Assembly (NCBI RefSeq): GCF_048263965.1
Contig: NZ_JBLXDO010000003.1
Span: 124,001 to 188,000, forward strand
Direction: 5' to 3'
DNA: 64,000 nucleotides
From: Ferrimonas sp048263965
GTDB lineage: Bacteria > Pseudomonadota > Gammaproteobacteria > Enterobacterales > Shewanellaceae
Shown here in pieces: positions 47,411 through 53,772 of the stretch. Within the stretch, counting starts at the first letter, position 1; every line of letters begins with the position of its first letter. The position numbers were made by a program, and so were the translations under genes. The notes under the pieces were generated by a model, which was given only the letters and a program-made list of their open reading frames with translations, did not search any database and was not told the DNA's origin.

Positions 47411-48286
47411 ATGAAACTGTCACTGACACTCAACTGCTGGCCCCTGACCCGCCAGCAACAAAACCAGCAGCTGGATGCCCTGACCCAGGCACCGGTGGCA
47501 CGCATCGTCCTGGGGGAGACCGTCTGCGAAAAACGGGATCGTCCCTCCCTGCGTACCCTGCTTGAGGTGGCCGAGGCCGCCCAGGCCAGCGGCATTCAGG
47601 TGGTGCTGGCCAGCCTGAACCTGGTCAATGGCCCCCGGGAACTCAAGCTGGTGGAGCAGGTGTGTGGTCAACACTCCCTGATGGTGGAAGCCAATGATCT
47701 GACCGCGGCCTCCCTGCTCAAGGATCTGGACCAGCCGTTCTGGGCCGGGGCCAACCTCAACATCTACAACAGAGAGAGCCTGGGCTGGATCGCCAGGCTG
47801 GGTGCCATGGGTTATCAGCCACCCATCGACATGAGCGAGGAGAACATGGGGCTGCTGCTGGAGGCGGGCAATGAGCTGGGGCTGGAGGGGGAGATCCTCG
47901 GTTTCGGCTGGCCACAACTGGCGGTCTCCGCCCGCTGCGCCACCGCCCGCATCCATGGCCGCAATAAGGAGCACTGCGACAAGGTGTGTCAGCACCACCC
48001 GGTGCCCATGGCCAGCACCCTGGAGCAGGAACCCCTGCTGCTGCTCAACGGCCCGCAGAATCACGGCGTCAAACCGGTAGACAGGCTGGATAGCCTGGCT
48101 CACTGGCGACAGGCTGGCGCCAGCTGGCTCCGGGTCATTCCCGGTCCCTGGGCGCAGGGAGGGTGGTTACAGAGCCTGGAGGAGCTCAACCATCCAGAGG
48201 GGGCGTCTCGTCTGCGTCGCGAAATACCAATACCAGGGCATAAAACAGCCACAGGGTTACACAGAGCAGCAGCAACCAGCCTGTAA
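47411..48286 (+). CDS. ubiV: O2-independent ubiquinone hydroxylation protein UbiV (U32 peptidase family)
   Basis: Partner of UbiU. The protein is 291 residues from ATG 47411, with AGGAGG seven bases upstream; the start is MKLSLTLNCWPL. The [4Fe-4S] ligands match the UbiV pattern: Cys in LGETVCEKRD, then SARCATARIHGRNKEHCDKVC. The last ~30 residues are encoded antisense to the 3' end of the DUF998 gene and do not show the aromatic C-terminal motif I recall from E. coli UbiV, so this tail may be divergent. A longer frame starting at 46331 reads ubiU out of frame and is spurious. Confidence 0.9.
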   Translation: MKLSLTLNCWPLTRQQQNQQLDALTQAPVARIVLGETVCEKRDRPSLRTLLEVAEAAQASGIQVVLASLNLVNGPRELKLVEQVCGQHSLMVEANDLTAASLLKDLDQPFWAGANLNIYNRESLGWIARLGAMGYQPPIDMSEENMGLLLEAGNELGLEGEILGFGWPQLAVSARCATARIHGRNKEHCDKVCQHHPVPMASTLEQEPLLLLNGPQNHGVKPVDRLDSLAHWRQAGASWLRVIPGPWAQGGWLQSLEELNHPEGASRLRREIPIPGHKTATGLHRAAATSL

Positions 48287-48872
48287 GGGCTGGCCACCAC
48301 ACCGTGGGGCGCACTTCGCCAAACAGGCCGTAGGGATAGCGATCCTGCAACACCATCAGGGCATCCTGACGCAGCAGCAGGGTGGTGGCCAGTGACGCCG
48401 CCGCCACTGCGGGGATCACCCCCCAGCGTGGCGGTTTGTCCATCAAGATGGAGCGGCAATACACCAGGGCACAGAGGATGGTCATCACATAGAAGGCCAT
48501 CATCGCCTTGGAGTGCAGGTTGCCCACATTCACCGGAAACAGCCCACAGCCGGACAGACAGAGACTCAACAGGACGCCACACACCAGCAGTGGCGAATGA
48601 AAGCGCCTGTTAATCAGCCAGCTGGAGAAGATAAACGACAGGCTCAGCGCCAACCCACCGAAAAACAACCCGCCATTGACCATCACCGCCAGAGGCGATG
48701 TCTCGCCATAGCGACCCAGTTCGGACAGGCTGTGATTGAGAAAACTGAAGTGCTCACCAGCTTCACCTCGAAACGCCAGGGCCGCCACCAGGGAGGGCAA
48801 CACCAGCAGAGCCAGGGCGGCAATGCCGATGCGATTGGTGAGACGAACCAAAGGACGATGCTGATATTTCAT
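48186..48872 (-). CDS. DUF998 family membrane protein
   Basis: A 228-residue polytopic inner-membrane protein with about six hydrophobic segments. It begins with a basic stretch then IGIAALALLVLPSLVAAL. The family-type motif NHSLSELGRYGE lies after the first segment, and SKAMMAFYVMTILCALVY in the middle. DUF998 proteins have no established function. It is convergent with ubiV and overlaps its 3' end by about 100 bp. Confidence 0.75.
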   Translation of the reverse strand: MKYQHRPLVRLTNRIGIAALALLVLPSLVAALAFRGEAGEHFSFLNHSLSELGRYGETSPLAVMVNGGLFFGGLALSLSFIFSSWLINRRFHSPLLVCGVLLSLCLSGCGLFPVNVGNLHSKAMMAFYVMTILCALVYCRSILMDKPPRWGVIPAVAAASLATTLLLRQDALMVLQDRYPYGLFGEVRPTVWWPALTGWLLLLCVTLWLFYALVLVFRDADETPPLDG

Positions 48873-48892
48873 GGGTTTTTCCGCATAGATAA

Positions 48893-48920
48893 CCGGGCTA
48901 GTGTAGCTACACTAACCCGG
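48893..48920 (-). terminator. proA terminator hairpin
   Basis: A 14-bp inverted repeat (CCGGGCTAGTGTAG / CTACACTAACCCGG) with one mismatch, 13 bp after the proA stop. The T tract is weak (GGTTAT), so termination may be partial. Confidence 0.55.
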
Positions 48921-48932
48921 CATTTAAAGGGG

Positions 48933-50180
48933 TTATCCGCGGATGTGGTAATCCCCTTCGGCCAACCACTTGTAGGTGGTCAAGGCTTCCAGCCCCATGG
49001 GGCCACGGGCATGCAGCTTCTGGGTGCTCACCGCCACCTCGGCCCCCAGGCCAAACTGGCTGCCATCGGTGAAGCGGGTACTGGCGTTGATGTACACCGC
49101 CGCCGAGTTGATGCTGGCGGCAAAGTAATTGGCGTTGGCCATATCCTGGGTGAGGATCGATTCCGAGTGCTCACTGGAGTGGCTGCGGATATGCTCAATC
49201 GCCTCATCCACATCGGCCACCACCTTGATGCCCAAGGTCAGTGACAGCCACTCGCGGTCAAAATCCCCATCGGCGGCGGCATCAATGTCGATGTGTGAGC
49301 AGCTGGCATGGCACCCTTTGAGGGTCACTCCCAGGGGCGCCAAGCGGGATTTCACCTTGGGCAACAGCTCCGCCGCCACGGCCTGGTGCACCAACAGGGT
49401 GTCCAGGGCATTGCACACCGTAGGGCGCTGCACCTTGGCATTCTCGATCACGTCCAGGGCTCGCATCAGATCCGCGCTCTGGTCCACAAACAGGTGACAG
49501 ATGCCGATGCCGCCGGTGATCACCGGAATGGTGGCCTGCTCCTTACACAGCTGGTGCAGGCCGGCACCACCACGGGGGATGATCATGTCCACATGGCTAT
49601 CCAGCTTCAGTAGCTGTGCCACCAGGGCCCGATCCGGATCCGCAATCAGCCCAATGGCAGCCTTGGGCAGGTCGTGGGCTTTGAGGGCCCGGTGCAACAC
49701 CGCCACCAGGGCCAGGTTGGAGCGCAGAGTCTCCTTACCGCCACGCAGGATGGCGGCATTGCCGGTTTTCAGTGCCAGCACCGCCACGTCGATGGTGACG
49801 TTGGGCCGCGCCTCGTAGATCACCCCCAAAACCCCCAGGGGAATGCGGCGTCGGCTCAGTCTCAGGCCGTTCTCAAGCAGCTTGGAATCAATATCCTCAC
49901 CGACCGGGTCCGGCAGGCCGATTACGGTGCGAATGTCGTCACAGATGGCGGCCAGCCGCTCCGGGGTCAGCAGCAAGCGGTCCAGCATGGCGCCACCTAT
50001 GCCATTGGCTTCCGCCTCCTTCACATCCTCGGCATTGGCCTCAAGAATGGTGGCCTGATGCGCCTGCAACTGCTCGATGATGGTCTGCAGCAGGGCATCT
50101 TTCTGGGCCCGGCCCAGGCCCAACAGGGCAAAGCTGGCACGGCGGGCGTCGCGGCCCATCTGTTGTAAATCTGTCGTCAT
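48933..50180 (-). CDS. proA: Gamma-glutamyl phosphate reductase
   Basis: Second step of proline synthesis, reducing glutamyl phosphate to glutamate semialdehyde with NADPH. The 415-residue protein of the ALDH superfamily has LRGGKETLRSN, the catalytic Cys in VQRPTVCNALDTLLVH at about residue 253, and the C-terminal GPMGLEALTTYKW. Its ATG overlaps the proB stop by 4 bp (ATGA), showing translational coupling. Confidence 0.97.
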   Translation of the reverse strand: MTTDLQQMGRDARRASFALLGLGRAQKDALLQTIIEQLQAHQATILEANAEDVKEAEANGIGGAMLDRLLLTPERLAAICDDIRTVIGLPDPVGEDIDSKLLENGLRLSRRRIPLGVLGVIYEARPNVTIDVAVLALKTGNAAILRGGKETLRSNLALVAVLHRALKAHDLPKAAIGLIADPDRALVAQLLKLDSHVDMIIPRGGAGLHQLCKEQATIPVITGGIGICHLFVDQSADLMRALDVIENAKVQRPTVCNALDTLLVHQAVAAELLPKVKSRLAPLGVTLKGCHASCSHIDIDAAADGDFDREWLSLTLGIKVVADVDEAIEHIRSHSSEHSESILTQDMANANYFAASINSAAVYINASTRFTDGSQFGLGAEVAVSTQKLHARGPMGLEALTTYKWLAEGDYHIRG

Positions 50181-51295
50181 AGAATCACCAAATCGTTTCG
50201 ATGCACCGCCACGGTGCCATAGCTGAATCCCAGATGCTGTTCAATCTGTTCCGAATGGCAGCCGATGATGCGTGCCAGGCTGGCGTGGTCATAGCGCACT
50301 ATGCCACGGCCTATGGTGCGCCCCTTGGGGTCACAGATGGAGACCGCCGCCCCACGCTCGAAGCGTCCGTCGATGGTGGTGATTCCCTTGGGCAGCAGGC
50401 TGGAGCCCTTCTCCACCAGGGCGCGGACCGCTCCCTCATCCACCGTCAGGCAGCCACTGGCCGCTGGCGCTGCCAGCAGCCACTGCTTGCGGGCATCCAG
50501 CGGCGCTTCATCGGCACAGAAGCGGGTGCCGACCGATTCGCCCCGCACCAGCCGCTCTATCACCCCTTCGCTGTGCCCCGCGGCAATGGCCACCTGGATG
50601 CCAGCCCGCTGGGCCACATCCGCCGCCTGCAGCTTGGTGGCCATGCCTCCGGTGCCCAGGTTGGTGCCACTGCCACCGGCCAGCTTGCGCAGTTCGTCGG
50701 TGATGCGGTTCACCTCGCTGATCAGCTGCGCATCAGGATTGGAACGGGGATCGGCGGTAAACAGGCCACTCTGATCGGTCAGCAGGATCAGCTTGTCCGC
50801 GTCCGCCAGCATCGCCACCAGGGCGGAGAGGTTGTCGTTGTCCCCCACCTTGATCTCGGCGGTGGCCACGGCGTCATTCTCATTCACCACGGGGATGATG
50901 CCAAAATCCAGCAAGGCGTTCAGGGTATCCCGGGCATTGAGGTAACGCTCCCGGTCATTGAGATCGGCCCGGGTCAGCAACATCTGCCCGACGTGCATAT
51001 CGAACAGGTTAAACAGGTGCTCCCAGGTCTGCATAAGGTGGCTCTGGCCCACCGCCGCCAGCATCTGCTTGCTGGCCACGCTGGCGGGCAGGTCCGGTTG
51101 CCCCAGATGCTCGCGTCCGGCGGCAATGGCGCCTGAGGTCACCAGAATAATTTCACAGCCACCACGCTTGAGCCGGGCCATCTGCCGGACCAGCTCCACC
51201 ATATGGGCCCGGTCCAGGCTGTTACCACCAGAGGTCAGGACGCTGGTGCCCAGCTTGACCACCACGCGTTTGTAGGGAACAGAGAGAGAAGACAT
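50177..51295 (-). CDS. proB: Glutamate 5-kinase
   Basis: First, feedback-inhibited step of proline synthesis. The 372-residue protein has an amino acid kinase domain (RVVVKLGTSVLTSGGNSL at the start, VTSGAIAAG, NENDAVATAEIKVGDND and the GTGGMATKLQAAD motif) and a C-terminal PUA domain from about residue 280. The start is ATG 51295; its ribosome site is weak. It heads the proBA operon. Confidence 0.96.
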   Translation of the reverse strand: MSSLSVPYKRVVVKLGTSVLTSGGNSLDRAHMVELVRQMARLKRGGCEIILVTSGAIAAGREHLGQPDLPASVASKQMLAAVGQSHLMQTWEHLFNLFDMHVGQMLLTRADLNDRERYLNARDTLNALLDFGIIPVVNENDAVATAEIKVGDNDNLSALVAMLADADKLILLTDQSGLFTADPRSNPDAQLISEVNRITDELRKLAGGSGTNLGTGGMATKLQAADVAQRAGIQVAIAAGHSEGVIERLVRGESVGTRFCADEAPLDARKQWLLAAPAASGCLTVDEGAVRALVEKGSSLLPKGITTIDGRFERGAAVSICDPKGRTIGRGIVRYDHASLARIIGCHSEQIEQHLGFSYGTVAVHRNDLVIL

Positions 51296-51360
51296 CGGAA
51301 TCACTGATAAAAATTCATCCCTCCTTTATAACCCAGGCCAGATCAAAGCTCATCTTAAAA

Positions 51361-51395
51361 AAAAGAAAAGGCGCCCCTAAAAGGGACGCCCATCA
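51361..51395 (-). terminator. Purine permease terminator
   Basis: A GC-rich stem (GGCGTCCC with GGGGCGCC, one mismatch or GU) around a TTTT loop, followed on the minus strand by TTTTCTTTTTTTT. Confidence 0.8.
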
Positions 51396-51423
51396 CGATA
51401 TGTTGCTTTTTTATACGGGCTTT

Positions 51424-52713
51424 TTATAGCACGGCGTATTTCACAACAAAGGCCAGCGCCAGCACCAGTACCGCAGGGTTCAGCTCTTTCACCCGGCCGG
51501 TCATCAGCTTCAGGGCCGCGTAGCTGATAAAGCCAACGGCGATGCCGTGGGAGATGGAGTAGCTGAGCAGCATCACCAGGGTGGTCAGAACCACGGGCGC
51601 CGCTTCGGTCAGGTCTTCCCAGTCCACACCCACCAGACCGGACATCATCAGGATCGCCACATACAGCAGGGCGCCGGTGGTGGCGTAGGCAGGCACCATG
51701 CCCGCGAGAGGGGAGAACAGCAGACAGGCGATAAACAGCAGGCCCACCACGACGGCGGTCAGGCCGGTACGGCCACCGGAGGCCACACCCGCAGTACTCT
51801 CAACGTAACTGGTGGTGGTGGAGGTTCCCAGCATGGCACCGGCGATGGTGGCGGTGGAGTCGGCAAACAGCGCCTTGGGCAGGCGGGGCAGACGGCCACG
51901 GTCATCCAACAGATTACCGCGCTGAGCCACGGCAATCAGGGTGCCGGAGGTGTCGAACAGGTCCACAAACAGGAAGGCAAACACCACGGAGACCATGCCC
52001 ACATCCAGGGCTCCGGCCAGATCCATCTGCATCAGAGTCGGAGTGATGGAGGGTGGCGCGGACATGATGCCGGTGAACTCCTGCTTACCGGTGAGCACCG
52101 CCACGGCGCTGACCACCAGGATGCTGATCAGGACCGCCGCCTTGTTGCGGAAGTGCACCAGGGTGATCACCAGCAGGAAGCTGAACATCGCCATGATGCT
52201 TTCGAACTTGGTCACATCACCCAGAGAAACCAGGGTTGCCGGATTATCGACGATGATGCCTGCACCTTGCAGGCCGATAAAGGCAAGAAACAGACCGATG
52301 CCGGCAGCAATACCCAGTCGCAGGGACATGGGAATGGCGTTGACGATCCACTCACGCACCTTGAACAGGGAGAGCAGCAGGAAGCAGATACCGGAGAGGA
52401 ACACCGCACCCAGGGCGGTCTGCCAGGAGTAGCCCATCTGACCCACCACCACGAAGGTGAAGAAGGCGTTCAGGCCCATACCGGGCGCCAGAGCAATGGG
52501 GTAGTTGGCGACAAAGCCCATGATAAAGCAACCAATGGCGGCTGCCAGACAGGTGGCGACGAACACGGCCCCTGAGTCCATGCCAGCCATTTCCAGCATG
52601 GAGGGGTTCACGAAGATAATATAAGCCATAGCCAGGAAGGTCGTCAGGCCAGCGATCACCTCTTGGCGCACACTGGTCCCATGAGCCTTCAGCTTGAAGA
52701 GCTTTTCCATCAT
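51424..52713 (-). CDS. NCS2/AzgA family purine permease (adenine or guanine/hypoxanthine)
   Basis: A proton-coupled nucleobase importer of 429 residues and about 12-14 membrane segments. Signatures are TTFLAMAYIIFVNPSML, PGMGLNAFF (substrate site) and DLFDTSGTLIAVAQ, all typical of the GhxP/GhxQ/AdeP branch (AzgA-like) rather than UraA/PbuX. Which purine is carried cannot be read from the sequence. It is separated from the micropeptide operon upstream by that operon's terminator. Confidence 0.88.
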   Translation of the reverse strand: MMEKLFKLKAHGTSVRQEVIAGLTTFLAMAYIIFVNPSMLEMAGMDSGAVFVATCLAAAIGCFIMGFVANYPIALAPGMGLNAFFTFVVVGQMGYSWQTALGAVFLSGICFLLLSLFKVREWIVNAIPMSLRLGIAAGIGLFLAFIGLQGAGIIVDNPATLVSLGDVTKFESIMAMFSFLLVITLVHFRNKAAVLISILVVSAVAVLTGKQEFTGIMSAPPSITPTLMQMDLAGALDVGMVSVVFAFLFVDLFDTSGTLIAVAQRGNLLDDRGRLPRLPKALFADSTATIAGAMLGTSTTTSYVESTAGVASGGRTGLTAVVVGLLFIACLLFSPLAGMVPAYATTGALLYVAILMMSGLVGVDWEDLTEAAPVVLTTLVMLLSYSISHGIAVGFISYAALKLMTGRVKELNPAVLVLALAFVVKYAVL

Positions 52714-52930
52714 AGGATGTCCTAATTTTTAATTTTTTAATATTTTGGGGTACAGAGTTTCTGCCTGGGGCAGATGCGGCGCAATTATGCGGATTTCGCC
52801 CCCCCTCAGCAAGGGAAGGGAGTAAAAGGAGCATGAAACTGTTGCGAAAATGCTCAGGAATGTGATCCCGGTGAGCAGATCTGAGTCGCACTCAAGGGGA
52901 CGGAAACCGGTGGGATATGCAGAGAAAATG
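52714..52930 (-). other. Purine permease upstream region
   Basis: About 215 bp between the peptide-operon terminator and the permease gene. It is AT-rich next to the start codon. A short GAAACTGTTGCG at 52834-52846 only loosely resembles a PurR half-site pair. I see no purine riboswitch. Confidence 0.4.
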
Positions 52931-52932
52931 GA

Positions 52933-52964
52933 TAAAAAAAACGCCGGTAACAAAGTTACCGGCG
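52933..52964 (-). terminator. Terminator of the tandem micropeptide operon
   Basis: A perfect 10-bp stem, CGCCGGTAAC / GTTACCGGCG, with a 3-nt loop and eight T after it on the minus strand. It lies about 97 bp past the third peptide stop codon and shows that the peptide locus is a transcribed minus-strand unit. Confidence 0.9.
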
Positions 52965-53060
52965 CAAAGGATGACAAATGTTCGGCCTTACTACGCCAGC
53001 CAAGAGGGCCGACGACACAGATGGGGTCCAATAACTGATGAAATTACACGAGGTTGATGC

Positions 53061-53150
53061 TTAGCGAGCGTAATAGATCGCGGTCGCATTCCAGCTGGCG
53101 CTAGCCCAGCTGCCAATCAGATTCACAGAGTAATCGAATGGGGCGTTCAT
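53061..53150 (-). CDS. Micropeptide 3 of a tandem paralogous family (29 aa)
   Basis: Not a family I recognise. ATG 53150 follows AGGAG with an 8-base spacer. The peptide shares with its two neighbours M1, N2, F5, Y7, V9, L11, G13, W15, W20, N21, A22, T23, I25, Y26, Y27 and A28, and ends in Arg. Alternating hydrophobics at odd positions 5-15 suggest a beta strand; a turn at 16-19 and a second strand from W20 would give a hairpin. There is no cysteine, signal peptide or long hydrophobic stretch. Substitutions fall at non-core positions, as expected for selected protein sequence. Confidence 0.7.
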   Translation of the reverse strand: MNAPFDYSVNLIGSWASASWNATAIYYAR

Positions 53151-53186
53151 AAGGCATTCTCCTAAATTCGTTGCAAACACAAACAA

Positions 53187-53205
53187 TGTGCGGTTCCTTG
53201 GCACA
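53187..53205 (-). promoter_or_regulatory. Leader hairpin B of micropeptide 3 (CsrA-type loop)
   Basis: Minus strand TGTGC-[CAAGGAACC]-GCACA, a 5-bp stem presenting CAAGGA in a 9-nt loop, the arrangement CsrA/RsmA prefers. Confidence 0.55.
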
Positions 53206-53209
53206 ACGA

Positions 53210-53224
53210 CTCTGTTCCGTGGAG
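53210..53224 (-). promoter_or_regulatory. Leader hairpin A of micropeptide 3
   Basis: Minus strand CTC-[CACGGAACA]-GAG. The loop varies from its sister hairpins at three positions but keeps GGA in the middle. It is preceded by TCTCC, complementary to the GGAGA ribosome site. Confidence 0.45.
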
Positions 53225-53231
53225 AGTATGC

Positions 53232-53268
53232 TGCCTCAGCGCTTTGAGGCATGGGCGGCTCCGCCGCC
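53232..53268 (-). repeat. Paired intercistronic hairpins between micropeptides 2 and 3
   Basis: Two consecutive stem-loops: GGCGGC-GGA-GCCGCC (53254-53268) and TGCCTCA / TGAGGCA (53232-53251). A similar pair follows micropeptide 1. No T tract follows, so they are more likely mRNA-stabilising or processing elements than terminators. Confidence 0.6.
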
Positions 53269-53280
53269 AGAGTGGGTCGC

Positions 53281-53370
53281 TTAACCGGCGTAGTAAATCG
53301 CGGTGGCGTTCCAGTCGGTAGCAGACCAGGTGCCGTACAGGCGGACTTGGTATTCAAACTGGGTATTCAT
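53281..53370 (-). CDS. Micropeptide 2 of a tandem paralogous family (29 aa)
   Basis: Paralogue of the flanking peptides, ending in YYAG. ATG 53370 has AGGAG eight bases upstream within the conserved leader word GTTAGCAACTTTAGGAGAA. It shares sixteen invariant positions with both siblings and differs mainly at solvent-type positions 3, 4, 6, 8, 10, 14 and 16-19. It begins 220 bp upstream of micropeptide 3 and 218 bp downstream of micropeptide 1, so the locus is a three-unit tandem repeat. Function unknown. Confidence 0.72.
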   Translation of the reverse strand: MNTQFEYQVRLYGTWSATDWNATAIYYAG

Positions 53371-53413
53371 AGGGTGTTCTCCTAAAGTTGCTAACACTGA
53401 TTGTCAATTAGTG

Positions 53414-53430
53414 GTGCGGTTCCCTGGCAC
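53414..53430 (-). promoter_or_regulatory. Leader hairpin B of micropeptide 2 (CsrA-type loop)
   Basis: Minus strand GTGC-[CAGGGAACC]-GCAC: same stem as its sisters, loop with one substitution that keeps GGA. Confidence 0.5.
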
Positions 53431-53434
53431 AGCA

Positions 53435-53449
53435 CTCGGTTCCTTGGAG
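53435..53449 (-). promoter_or_regulatory. Leader hairpin A of micropeptide 2 (CsrA-type loop)
   Basis: Minus strand CTC-[CAAGGAACC]-GAG. The loop is identical to that of hairpin B in leaders 1 and 3 although the stem differs, so the loop looks like the recognised part. Confidence 0.55.
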
Positions 53450-53456
53450 ACGCTTT

Positions 53457-53487
53457 GCCTCATTGAGGCGGTGGCGGGCGTGCCGCC
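53457..53487 (-). repeat. Paired intercistronic hairpins between micropeptides 1 and 2
   Basis: GCCTC-ATT-GAGGC (53457-53469) and GGCGG / CCGCC with a 5-nt loop (53473-53487). They occur in the same order and position as the pair after micropeptide 2. Confidence 0.6.
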
Positions 53488-53492
53488 GTACG

Positions 53493-53588
53493 TTACTTCT
53501 TGCCAGCGTAGTAGATGCTGGTGGCGTTCCACTGACCTTGGGACCAGGAGCCGTAAAGGGTAACGTCGTAACCGAATGGGTAGTTCAT
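53493..53588 (-). CDS. Micropeptide 1 of a tandem paralogous family (31 aa)
   Basis: First peptide of the transcript. ATG 53588 is preceded by CGGAGAAAAGATT, a ribosome site at 8 bases. It carries the family core (F5, Y7, V9, L11, G13, W15, then WNATSIYYA at 20-28) and a two-lysine tail the others lack. It is aromatic-rich and short; a secreted, membrane-active or RNA/protein-binding peptide are all possible and none is shown by sequence. No maturase, transporter or immunity gene is adjacent; nearest neighbours are a purine permease and an M17 aminopeptidase. Confidence 0.72.
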   Translation of the reverse strand: MNYPFGYDVTLYGSWSQGQWNATSIYYAGKK

Positions 53589-53629
53589 AATCTTTTCTCC
53601 GATAAAGTTGCTAACACCTAGTACAAGTG

Positions 53630-53646
53630 GTGCGGTTCCTTGGCAC
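53630..53646 (-). promoter_or_regulatory. Leader hairpin B of micropeptide 1 (CsrA-type loop)
   Basis: Minus strand GTGC-[CAAGGAACC]-GCAC, 42 bases ahead of the start codon. The word TGTGCCAAGG around it also occurs at the predicted 5' end of csrB in this window. Confidence 0.55.
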
Positions 53647-53651
53647 AGCGG

Positions 53652-53668
53652 TCTCGATTCCTTGGAGA
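53652..53668 (-). promoter_or_regulatory. Leader hairpin A of micropeptide 1 (CsrA-type loop)
   Basis: Minus strand TCTC-[CAAGGAATC]-GAGA. Its 5' arm belongs to TTTCTCC, which is complementary to GGAGAAA at the ribosome site, so mutually exclusive folds are possible. Confidence 0.55.
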
Positions 53669-53674
53669 AACTCA

Positions 53675-53693
53675 CGTCCCAATCTTTGGGACG
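53675..53693 (-). other. Stable leader hairpin in the micropeptide 5' UTR
   Basis: A perfect 8-bp stem, CGTCCCAA / TTGGGACG, with an AGA loop on the minus strand. There is no T tract. It occupies the place the intercistronic hairpins have in the later units. Confidence 0.6.
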
Positions 53694-53720
53694 ATGAAGA
53701 CCAACTCGGTCTTTACTAGG

Positions 53721-53772
53721 GGGAGTTGCCTCCCGACAGTTGCTATAATACCGAACTGTAATTTTATTACAA
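53721..53772 (-). promoter_or_regulatory. Promoter and 5'-terminal hairpin of the micropeptide operon
   Basis: Minus strand TTGTAA (53767-53772), 16-bp spacer, TATTAT (53745-53750), predicting a start near 53738. The RNA would begin within a few bases of GGGAG-GCAA-CTCCC (53721-53734), a GNRA-capped hairpin of the kind that shields 5' ends. The untranslated leader would be about 150 nt. Confidence 0.6.

Noticed and set aside
52834..52846. PurR-like operator upstream of the purine permease
   Set aside because: Only the two half-cores resemble the consensus and the spacing is off by a base; too weak to call.
52971..53057. A plus-strand 28-codon frame containing YYAS beyond the third micropeptide, looking like a fourth, inverted copy
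   Set aside because: It lacks the conserved core (no F5/Y7/V9 ladder, no WNAT), has no leader hairpins and runs against the operon. The YYA resemblance is chance.
53061..53588. RiPP precursor (PQQ, darobactin or lanthipeptide-like) reading of the micropeptides
   Set aside because: No radical SAM, LanM-like, cyclase or ABC exporter gene lies in the window, there is no cysteine or leader/core boundary, and the conserved part spans the whole peptide.
53061..53668. CRISPR or integron attC interpretation of the repeated hairpins
   Set aside because: Units are about 219 bp and carry conserved reading frames with ribosome sites; spacing and repeat length fit neither CRISPR repeats nor attC sites, and no Cas or integrase gene is present.
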